The translations under genes and the position numbers were made by a program. Below are positions 1 through 4,405 of a stretch of 7,331 nucleotides of DNA, one piece after another (position 1 is the stretch's first letter; each line of letters opens with the position of its first letter). A model generated the notes under the pieces. It was given only the letters and a program-made list of their open reading frames with translations. It was not told the origin of the DNA and did no database searches. This stretch comes from Deltaproteobacteria bacterium (GTDB lineage: Bacteria > Desulfobacterota > Desulfobacteria > Desulfobacterales > UBA11574): the NCBI GenBank assembly GCA_019314155.1, contig JAFCZV010000293.1, forward strand, positions 1 to 7,331. The letters run 5' to 3'.

Positions 1-1
1 C

Positions 2-91
2 GTCAAAGTCATTTATCTGGCGACTCGTACCCAAGAATCAATTGGTCAAGATACTGACAGTATCGCTGTGGGCTTCTCTATCTTTTGGTGA
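2..91 (+). CDS. Possible C-terminal end of an outer-membrane beta-barrel protein (partial)
   Basis: One frame is open from the left edge of the window to a TGA at 89-91, giving 29 codons. The last eleven residues, DSIAVGFSIFW, alternate polar or small residues with hydrophobic ones (I, V, F, I, W) and end on an aromatic. That is the usual closing strand and C-terminal signature recognised by the BAM machinery in outer-membrane beta-barrels. The preceding stretch VKVIYLATRTQ could be the penultimate strand, with a polar turn (ESIGQDTD) between them. The protein would sit in the outer membrane, but its role cannot be told from this piece. A 29-codon open frame is not rare by chance, and another frame is also open to base 111, so the call rests only on the strand pattern. 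Confidence 0.38.
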   Translation, partial: VKVIYLATRTQESIGQDTDSIAVGFSIFW

Positions 92-266
92 TACAGCCCC
101 GCATTAGTCATTCACAATGAATAAACAAGATATTATTGCTGCACTTGTTTGTTCTTGAAAGACACCTATTGTTAAGTGATGCATGGCTGTGATAGCTGCA
201 ATGGAAACAAGCTATCAATTACCAAAATATTTTGAGATACCTCAATACCATATCACCAAACGATAG
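78..266. repeat. Widely spaced inverted repeat, 16-bp arms
   Basis: CTATCTTTTGGTGATA (78-93) and TATCACCAAACGATAG (251-266) are reverse complements at 15 of 16 positions, about 157 bases apart. A shorter relative, GGTGATATG at 341-349, is the exact complement of CATATCACC at 249-257. The arms are too far apart for a simple terminator. They may be degenerate repeat ends or binding sites. The first arm overlaps the possible barrel stop codon. Confidence 0.45.
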
Positions 267-496
267 TTGTGGCGATTCTGCTATCCATATCTAAACATTA
301 TCAATTTGTGATATGGTCAAAAAGACGAATAGAGGCGAGTGGTGATATGTAATGGAAAGCCGGAAAAATATGGAGGCTTGGATTTTTCATGTTACTTCTT
401 TAGAGTCTAATAAATATCTATTCACTCAGCACCAAGTCCCGAGTGAATAGGCTCATCACCGAGCTTATGAATCAAAGGACTAAGCTACCAATAAGC
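92..496. other. Gene-free stretch with short dyads
   Basis: About 400 bases hold no ORF that I can defend on either strand. Open frames here are 13 to 32 codons and lack a Shine-Dalgarno sequence. The stretch is AT-rich and holds variants of TGGTGATA(TG): 84-93 and 340-349 on plus, 249-259 on minus, and a degenerate TTGTGATATGG near 306-316. Two perfect inverted repeats lie just downstream of the minus-strand prenyltransferase (listed separately). The left part may be decayed sequence, but no parent gene is recognisable. Confidence 0.6.
418..450 (-). terminator. 10-bp perfect hairpin, candidate 3' stem of the prenyltransferase transcript
   Basis: CTATTCACTC (418-427) pairs perfectly with GAGTGAATAG (441-450) around a 13-base loop. 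It lies 47 bases past the prenyltransferase stop on the minus strand. In that direction the stem is followed by AT-rich sequence (ATATTTATTAG) but not by a T-run, so it is at best an imperfect intrinsic terminator and may instead be an mRNA-stabilising stem. Confidence 0.4.
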
Positions 497-498
497 TC
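461..498. repeat. 8-bp inverted repeat at the prenyltransferase stop codon
   Basis: GAGCTTAT (461-468) and ATAAGCTC (491-498) are perfect complements around 22 bases. The right arm overlaps the TGA stop (499-497, minus strand). The heptamer GCTCATC also occurs twice (451-457 and 495-501), so the stop region looks partly duplicated. Together with the stem at 418-450 it could form a two-stem 3' end. Confidence 0.35.
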
Positions 499-1443
499 AT
501 CCCACCGATAGTTTGCTAACCACAATCACAAACAGCGCCAGCGGGTAATAGCTGGCCATGTTGAAAAGGGCCATGGCATACCGGGCTGCTTTGGTTGTAT
601 AAAGAATTGCGGCGGGCAGTATCAAGAAGCAGAGCCCTGTTGCCATAAAAGCCACCGCAAAGGGAAATTCAAAAGGGATCGGAGAAACGTAGAAAACGAC
701 TATAGACAGCATTAACGTAATAAGTAGAGACCCAAAAATAACGGCATTGGCCCGGTCAGGACCCAGGCGAACCGGAATGGTTTGGACATGAAGACGCCGG
801 TCTTCTTCGATGTCGGCCCAGTCATTGGGAACGTTCTGGCCCCCAATCTCCCATGAGAACAACCAGAAAAACAGCATCGACACGAACAAAGGTGAAGGAT
901 TCGGATCCACGGCAAATACGCCGGCAATCGCCCCCGCCGTTTTAACGCCCCCGCTGATTTGAGTAAAAGGCAGTAAACTGTCTCCAAAGCACAGCCGATG
1001 ATAAAAATCGCAATGCAGACGGGGTTTAAATAGTACGCCCCCAATATCGCCACCATCGACCAGGCCGCGGTCCAGAGCACCCCCTCTTTAAAGCTCAAAT
1101 ATCCCTGGGCCATGGGATGACGGATCATCACGGCATCCAGGTCACATTCGGTGCCAAAGTCCCCGCAAAGTCTTATTTTTTCTTTGTCAACGCGATAATC
1201 AACGACATCGTTAAGGGCATAAACCACCGTATAGCCGGCAAATGTCGTCACAAGGCCCAGAATAATCACTCCAAAAGATGGGAACCGGCCGAGCCACAGC
1301 AATGCACCCAGAGCAGGGGTTGCCATGTCCAGCAATCCGTGGGGTGTTCTGGAGAGCGCCAAGAAAAGTTTTAACCGGGATAGACCTGTATATGAATCAG
1401 CTGGTTGTGTCATATCGGTGTACGTTTGTGTTTCAAAATTCAT
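497..1443 (-). pseudogene. UbiA-family prenyltransferase, interrupted by a frameshift
   Basis: This is an integral-membrane enzyme of the UbiA superfamily, which transfers a polyprenyl chain to an aromatic acceptor for quinone or lipid synthesis. Two overlapping minus-strand frames each hold half. The upstream frame, from ATG at 1443, carries LSRTPHGLLDMATP and the first Asp-rich motif NDVVDYRVD (residues 78-86), followed by hydrophobic helices. The downstream frame carries the second motif in GGQNVPNDWADIEEDRR, then TIPVRLGP and further helices, to the TGA at 499-497. The frames join if one base is restored in the five-base C-run at 948-952, which would read SAGGVKTAGAIAGVF. A larger deletion around 948-975 is also possible. 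As written, the product would lack the second motif and be inactive. The start is uncertain: Met at 1464, 1443 or 1413, none with a good ribosome site. The acceptor is unknown and I do not assign UbiA, MenA or MqnP. A sequencing error is a real alternative to a true pseudogene. Confidence 0.82.
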
Positions 1444-1467
1444 TATGAGACAAAGATGTCTCATAAT
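1442..1467. promoter_or_regulatory. Perfect 10+10 palindrome over the promoter, candidate operator
   Basis: ATTATGAGAC (1442-1451), six bases AAAGAT, then GTCTCATAAT (1458-1467) form a perfect inverted repeat. It covers most of the candidate -10 hexamer, the expected transcription start and the first bases of the ATG at 1443. This is a typical place for a dimeric repressor site. In a transcript that started upstream it would instead put the start codon in a stem. I do not recognise the motif as a known regulator's site. Confidence 0.5.
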
Positions 1468-1491
1468 ACAACAATGGAACGCTCTTTTTAA
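1463..1491 (-). promoter_or_regulatory. Candidate sigma-70-type promoter of the prenyltransferase gene
   Basis: On the minus strand TTAAAA (1491-1486, 4 of 6 to TTGACA) is followed after exactly 17 bases by TATTAT (1468-1463, 5 of 6 to TATAAT). Transcription would begin near 1456, about 13 bases before the ATG at 1443. The leader would be very short, consistent with the lack of a visible ribosome site. Confidence 0.4.
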
Positions 1492-1520
1492 TCCATCGAT
1501 CTGTAGAAAAAAATAAAAGC

Positions 1521-1606
1521 AACCTATCTTGGACGATCTTCGATTCTGATTAACCCCAAATCAAACCGAAACTCGATTTGGGGTTAATCCTCGATGGTTA
1601 TAGGTT
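1521..1606. repeat. Large nested dyad with a perfect 15-bp stem
   Basis: GATTAACCCCAAATC (1548-1562) and GATTTGGGGTTAATC (1575-1589) are perfect complements around a 12-base loop. A second pair, AACCTAT (1521-1527) and ATAGGTT (1600-1606), encloses it. No T-run follows on either strand, and the genes on either side diverge, so a terminator makes little sense. It could be a REP-like element or a palindromic activator site. It lies roughly 210-250 bases upstream of the sigma-54 promoter's expected start, within looping distance for an enhancer-binding protein. CGAT recurs around it (near 1534, 1541, 1574, 1592, 1609 and 1616). Confidence 0.65.
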
Positions 1607-1771
1607 TTCGATTGGCGATGATCCATTATCTCCATACGAACACCTAAATTGAGCATTTCAAATTGCGCCAATGTATCATAAATATAATATCTTAACAAAT
1701 TCATCTTCAAATAACAAATAATCGATAATGCCCATGGAGGGAATAGGCTTGGCCCCTGGCTAAAAAGATCG

Positions 1772-1787
1772 TGGCATGTTACTTGCT
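1772..1787 (+). promoter_or_regulatory. Sigma-54 (RpoN) promoter
   Basis: TGGCATGTTACTTGCT matches the -24/-12 consensus TGGCAC-N5-TTGCW at every position but the weakly conserved sixth. The invariant GG and GC are separated by exactly ten bases. The expected start is near 1798, about 40 bases before the ATG at 1839. Such promoters need an AAA+ enhancer-binding protein bound upstream, so the gene pair at 1839-2399 is probably switched by a specific signal. No enhancer-binding protein gene is in the window. Confidence 0.78.
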
Positions 1788-1838
1788 AACTATATATATT
1801 TGAGTATTAAGCATCATATTTCAAAGAGGAGAAATTCT

Positions 1839-2195
1839 ATGATGGGATTAGACGATATAAAAAATAACATGGCTCTTTTAAATGCCATAGACTGGGACAT
1901 GACCCCGGAGGAGGCGGTAAGGCTTTATCTTGAATGGGGAAACAACTGGGCCGGAGGAAATTATGTTATCAGGTCCAAAGATGATACAGCGCATTATTTT
2001 GTTGTAAATACCTGGGGGAAATCACCAATAATCTACCTGATACAAAGAAATTCCGAGGATGCCAAGGAACTGGCACAAATCGAAATGCCGGAAGAATTGA
2101 AAAAGCGCTATATTGAAGCCAACGGCAACATCAAAGGTGTTTTTGCCATCGAAGGTAAAATAAAAGAATGGTTAAAAAAGAACCTTATTCAGTAA
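1839..2195 (+). CDS. DVU0772-family protein, function unknown
   Basis: This is a soluble protein of 118 residues with no signal peptide or membrane segment. The central part, IDWDMTPEEAVRLYLEWGNNW followed by YVIRSKDDTAHYFVVNTWG and YLIQRNSEDAKELAQIEMPEEL, is what I recall of the small family named after Desulfovibrio vulgaris DVU0772. The family has no established function to my knowledge. The pattern suggests a compact alpha/beta fold with a conserved aromatic- and Asn-rich centre. The ATG at 1839 is chosen over the ATG at 1776 because AGAGGAG lies seven bases upstream of it, and because 1776 falls inside the sigma-54 promoter, upstream of the expected transcript start. A second ATG at 1842 is also possible. 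The winged-helix gene follows after 30 bases, so the two are probably cotranscribed. The family name is from memory and has not been searched. Confidence 0.8.
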   Translation: MMGLDDIKNNMALLNAIDWDMTPEEAVRLYLEWGNNWAGGNYVIRSKDDTAHYFVVNTWGKSPIIYLIQRNSEDAKELAQIEMPEELKKRYIEANGNIKGVFAIEGKIKEWLKKNLIQ

Positions 2196-2225
2196 CATCA
2201 TACAACATGCTCGGAGGAGAAAAAA

Positions 2226-2399
2226 ATGGAGACGAAAGTGCTGGATGCCATGAAAAAAGCGGGAAAGCCGGTGAGGCCCGGTGAAGTGGCCGAGATGATC
2301 GGAGAAGAAAGCAAGGCGGTTTCAAAGATAATCAGCGTGCTGAAAAAACAGGGAAAGGTAACATCGCCCAAAAGATGCTACTATGCACCCAGCGATTAG
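2226..2399 (+). CDS. Small winged-helix DNA-binding protein (57 aa)
   Basis: A good ribosome site (GGAGGAG, 2213-2219) precedes ATG 2226, and the frame ends at TAG 2397-2399. The 57 residues read as a minimal helix-turn-helix. Residues 1-12 form helix 1 (METKVLDAMKKA), then GKPVRPGEVAEMIG, the recognition-type helix EESKAVSKIISVLKKQGKV, and a wing ending TSPKRCYYAPSD. 'One helix, xGKPxxxGEVAE, xxVSKxIxxLKKxGKVxSPKRCYYxP' is a layout I associate with small MarR- or ArsR-like winged helices common in Desulfobacterota. At this size it has no effector domain, although the single Cys in the wing (Cys51) could act as a redox switch. It lies 30 bases downstream of the DVU0772-family gene in the sigma-54 unit. 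It may regulate that unit or partner the upstream protein, but neither is shown. Confidence 0.8.
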   Translation: METKVLDAMKKAGKPVRPGEVAEMIGEESKAVSKIISVLKKQGKVTSPKRCYYAPSD

Positions 2400-2512
2400 C
2401 ACCCGGATCCTGCAGACAAAATGTTTAACCCTAATTGATCGTAAACAAACTGGGAAAAATAAGTGGGCCATCTCCAATTGAGCAGGTGTGATCCCAGGGG
2501 GTTCAAGGATTC

Positions 2513-2543
2513 CCTCCGGGCCGTAGGCCCTATGGGCCGGAGG
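2513..2543. other. GC-rich dyad between convergent genes
   Basis: CCTCCGG (2513-2519) pairs with CCGGAGG (2537-2543). The interior contains GGGCC-gta-GGCCC-tat-GGGCC, which can form either of two alternative short hairpins. It lies between the convergent winged-helix and DUF2892 genes, where a bidirectional terminator is expected, but no T-run follows on either strand. TTCAAGG repeats flank it (near 2503 and 2550), and GGTTC/GAACC form another small stem at about 2555-2571. The rest of 2400-2577 shows no gene. Confidence 0.4.
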
Positions 2544-2577
2544 CAAGATTCAAGGGTTCGAGTGAAGAACCAGAAAA

Positions 2578-2781
2578 TTAAACATATGCCTTGCCGGGCT
2601 TGACGCCAAACAGTTTTACTATTTTTGCCAGGGGGCAGAATCCTGTGAAAGCAGATTGAAGAAGGTTGGCACCTACAAACGCAGTAAACCATAACCAGTT
2701 TGGGTTATGAAACTTATATAGCAGAAGGCTGATCAGAATCATGCCGCCTGCAACGCCGATAATAAAACGATCTACATTCAT
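2578..2781 (-). CDS. DUF2892 (YgaP-type transmembrane) protein, 67 aa
   Basis: This is a very small inner-membrane protein with two predicted membrane segments, about residues 7-24 (IIGVAGGMILISLLLYKF) and 30-52. The second ends in the family's characteristic SAFTGFCPLAKIV, with a conserved Cys49 followed by Pro. This matches the membrane domain found alone, or fused to a rhodanese domain, in YgaP. The rhodanese part is absent, so any sulfur-transfer role would depend on a partner. The length of 67 residues is normal for the stand-alone form. The start ATG (2781) has AGGAGG five bases upstream. The gene is convergent with the winged-helix gene and divergent from the rubrerythrin gene, with about 255 bases of AT-rich sequence between the two starts. 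Confidence 0.85.
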   Translation of the reverse strand: MNVDRFIIGVAGGMILISLLLYKFHNPNWLWFTAFVGANLLQSAFTGFCPLAKIVKLFGVKPGKAYV

Positions 2782-2791
2782 GGAGGCCTCC
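2782..2791 (-). promoter_or_regulatory. Palindromic Shine-Dalgarno of the DUF2892 gene
   Basis: The ribosome site lies inside GGAGGCCTCC, a perfect 10-bp palindrome abutting the start codon. With no loop it cannot fold on itself, but its CCTCC half matches the 3' half of the anti-Shine-Dalgarno, and the site could pair between transcripts or bind a dimeric protein. Confidence 0.4.
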
Positions 2792-2948
2792 TATTTCAGT
2801 TTCATTTATCGAAAATAATTAAGTTGATAAAATTTAGATCTCTTGTTACAATTTTAAAAAATTCACTTCTTTGAGCTTAAACGAAATTTTAACAGATTAT
2901 TCCATGTTCAAGATTTAAATTCAAGCCTCAAAAAAATACTTTTTTTCT

Positions 2949-2981
2949 TCCGCCTCACGCGGATGGAAATCCCTTTATACT
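2949..2981 (+). promoter_or_regulatory. Candidate -10 and small dyad upstream of the rubrerythrin gene
   Basis: TATACT (2976-2981) is 5 of 6 to the -10 consensus and lies 55 bases before the start codon, but no good -35 sits 17 bases upstream. Where one is expected there is instead the dyad TCCGC-ctcac-GCGGA (2949-2963). A promoter without a -35 and with a dyad in that place suggests an activator-dependent promoter. The remaining AT-rich gap (2792-2948) has a TTTATC/GATAAA pair near 2805-2831 and an A7/T7 run pair near 2931-2946. I see no clear Fur or PerR box. Confidence 0.25.
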
Positions 2982-3036
2982 CAAACACAATTTCAACAAT
3001 TTTAATCGGAAAAAGAAATTTTTAAAGGAGGATGTT

Positions 3037-3498
3037 ATGAGTTTTGAATCTTTTGAGGAGCTAGTCGAATTTGCAATAGAAAAAGAAAAAGAAGCTGCGG
3101 CTTTTTATACGGATCTCGCTGGGCGAACTTCTTTTTCAGGTGTAAAAGATGCCTTGGAAGAAATGGCTGAAGAAGAAAAAAAGCATGAGAACATGCTTAA
3201 AAATATGGAAAATAATCAGGCGCTTGTAGAGGAATACAAGTTCAAATGGATTCCTGACATAAAGCGAAGCGATTATATGATAGACATGAAATATGAGGAT
3301 GGGATGAGCTATACAGACATCCTGCGACTGGCCATGAAACGGGAAGAACAGGCCTTAAAAATGTACAATGAACTTCAGAAAAAGACTGACAATGCCGAAC
3401 AAATAAAGCTCCTCAAAGTGCTCTGCCAGGAAGAAGCAAAACACAAACTCTTTTTAGAAAGTCATTATGATGACTATATGGCGGAACAGGGAGACTAA
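3037..3498 (+). CDS. Rubrerythrin-type ferritin-like diiron protein
   Basis: This is a soluble four-helix-bundle protein of 153 residues with a carboxylate-bridged diiron site, a fold used for peroxide reduction or iron handling in anaerobes. Both halves of the metal-binding repeat are visible. Helix A has Glu17 with Tyr24 seven residues on, and helix B has EEKKH with Glu47 and His50. Helix C has Glu103 with Tyr110 at the same spacing, and helix D has EEAKH with Glu133 and His136. The C-terminal rubredoxin domain of classical rubrerythrin (paired CxxC motifs) is absent and only one Cys (130) is present. Electrons must therefore come from a separate donor, or the protein has another role. The ribosome site AAAGGAGG (3024-3031) fits the start. 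The hydrolase gene begins 17 bases downstream, probably in the same transcript. Confidence 0.9.
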   Translation: MSFESFEELVEFAIEKEKEAAAFYTDLAGRTSFSGVKDALEEMAEEEKKHENMLKNMENNQALVEEYKFKWIPDIKRSDYMIDMKYEDGMSYTDILRLAMKREEQALKMYNELQKKTDNAEQIKLLKVLCQEEAKHKLFLESHYDDYMAEQGD

Positions 3499-3515
3499 GC
3501 CCCTAAGTTCTTTTC

Positions 3516-4283
3516 ATGGAACAACTGGTCCATTTTTATAATCATCAGGAAGAAAAACTTGCAGGAACACTCCATCTACCTGATGAAATCAAGGGTGGCG
3601 GCGTGGTATTCGGTCATTGTTTCACCTGCTCCCGTCACACCCGTATCATCCGTCTTATCTGCAGTGATCTGGCGGCGGCAGGATTCATTGCGTTAAGGTT
3701 CGACTTTTCGGGCAATGGCCAGAGCGAAGGTGATTTTGGGGCGTCCACCCACTCCAAACAGATAGCTGAGATTAAGAAATCCATCGACATTATCACTGAC
3801 AATGGCGCCGAATGGATCGGCCTTGCAGGGCACAGTATGGGTGCTGCTATCGCCATTCTCACAGCAGCCAGGATGAACCGCGTAAAGGCTGTATGCGCGC
3901 TGGCAGGGCGTTTGTCCGGGTTAAATGCCACCCATTTTTTCAGTAAACGCCAGCTCAAGGAACTTCACGACACCGGAAGGGTTTCTTTCAGCAGCCGGGG
4001 ACGTCCACTTCAACTTTCAACAACCTTTTTCGCCGATGCCGAGCAATATAATCTACCGGAAACGATTAAAACCTTACGGGCACCGCTGATGGTTGTCCAC
4101 GGTGACCACGACGAAATCGTTCCGGTAAAGGAAGCTTATCTGGCTCAGGAGTTGAATCCCATAAATACAAATCTGGCCGTTATACCGGACGCGGATCATA
4201 TGTTCAGCAACCATGAACATCGTTTGAAGATCTCTAAATTAGTAGTGAAATGGTTCGAGGAACGTAACTACTCAGGTGGATAG
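3516..4283 (+). CDS. Alpha/beta hydrolase
   Basis: This is a serine hydrolase of 255 residues with no signal peptide, so probably cytoplasmic. The nucleophile elbow GHSMG gives Ser107. The acid is probably Asp199 in HGDHDEIVP, and the base is His228 in DADHMF. The oxyanion region is FGHCFTCSRH (32-41), followed by the LRFDFSGNGQSEGDF segment (60-74) typical of this group. Related proteins are often fused to an OsmC peroxidase domain, and this one ends where that domain would begin. The substrate is unknown. It follows the diiron gene by 17 bases and has no clear Shine-Dalgarno, so it is probably translated by coupling. The last residues, NYSGG and the stop, are encoded by the repeat element beginning at 4264, so the native C-terminus has been replaced. 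Confidence 0.88.
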   Translation: MEQLVHFYNHQEEKLAGTLHLPDEIKGGGVVFGHCFTCSRHTRIIRLICSDLAAAGFIALRFDFSGNGQSEGDFGASTHSKQIAEIKKSIDIITDNGAEWIGLAGHSMGAAIAILTAARMNRVKAVCALAGRLSGLNATHFFSKRQLKELHDTGRVSFSSRGRPLQLSTTFFADAEQYNLPETIKTLRAPLMVVHGDHDEIVPVKEAYLAQELNPINTNLAVIPDADHMFSNHEHRLKISKLVVKWFEERNYSGG

Positions 4284-4306
4284 GCTGAAGGCTGAAGACT
4301 GTTAGG
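4264..4306 (+). repeat. Direct repeat, copy 1
   Basis: The first 20 bases, GTAACTACTCAGGTGGATAG, are identical to 7220-7239. The following 23, containing CTGAAGG and TGAAG units and ending TTAGG, differ at four positions. Overall identity by eye is 39 of 43. Within the copy GGCTGAAG occurs twice in tandem (4283-4290, then from 4290 sharing one base). Confidence 0.88.
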
Positions 4307-4371
4307 AAAAAGCGTATTTTAAAGCCATGTTTGATGCAAGAATCAGATATTTTCGCCAAAGTACGGCAAGC

Positions 4372-4391
4372 GTGACTACGTGAGTAGTTAC
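4372..4391. repeat. Hairpin at the right end of the element
   Basis: GTGACTAC (4372-4379) pairs with GTAGTTAC (4384-4391) across a four-base loop GTGA, with one G-T pair. In RNA this is an 8-bp stem two bases before the sucA Shine-Dalgarno AAGGA (4393-4397), so it could influence sucA translation. The CTAC/GTAG core with a tetraloop recalls REP-type palindromes. Confidence 0.5.
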
Positions 4392-4405
4392 CAAGGAACA
4401 ACATC

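Larger units (their letters stand above)
4264..4391. mobile_element. 128-bp MITE-like element with terminal inverted repeats
   Basis: GTAACTACTCA (4264-4274) and TGAGTAGTTAC (4381-4391) are perfect 11-bp inverted repeats bounding 128 bases with no ORF of its own. The left end supplies the last codons and stop of the hydrolase, and the right end stops two bases before the sucA ribosome site. AGGAAC occurs at 4258-4263, abutting the left end, and at 4394-4399, two bases past the right end. This could be a target duplication, but the offset and short length leave it open. The left 43 bases match 7220-7262. The element carries no transposase, so it would have to be moved in trans or be a remnant. 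Confidence 0.6.

Noticed and set aside
352..450. 32-codon plus-strand ORF (MESRKNMEAW...)
   Set aside because: It has no Shine-Dalgarno sequence and no recognisable family, and it ends inside the perfect hairpin at 418-450.
940..985. Programmed -1 frameshifting in the prenyltransferase
   Set aside because: No X-XXY-YYZ heptamer in the right frame and no following stem were seen, and UbiA enzymes are not known to use it.
1776..1838. Upstream ATG extending the DVU0772-family protein by 21 residues
   Set aside because: The ATG lies within the sigma-54 promoter, upstream of the expected transcript start, and has no ribosome site. The ATG at 1839 has a strong one.
2495..2575. tRNA-like fragments (GGTTCAAGG, GGTTCGAG)
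   Set aside because: No acceptor stem, D-arm or anticodon arm can be assembled around them, so they are only short repeats beside the GC-rich dyad.
2322..2692. Minus-strand open frames of 74 and 98 codons
   Set aside because: They are shadows of the winged-helix and DUF2892 genes. They have no ribosome site and a composition unlike a real protein.
2792..3036. Fur, PerR or Rex box between the DUF2892 and rubrerythrin genes
   Set aside because: Only loose AT-rich dyads such as TTTATC/GATAAA are present, and none matches a full consensus.
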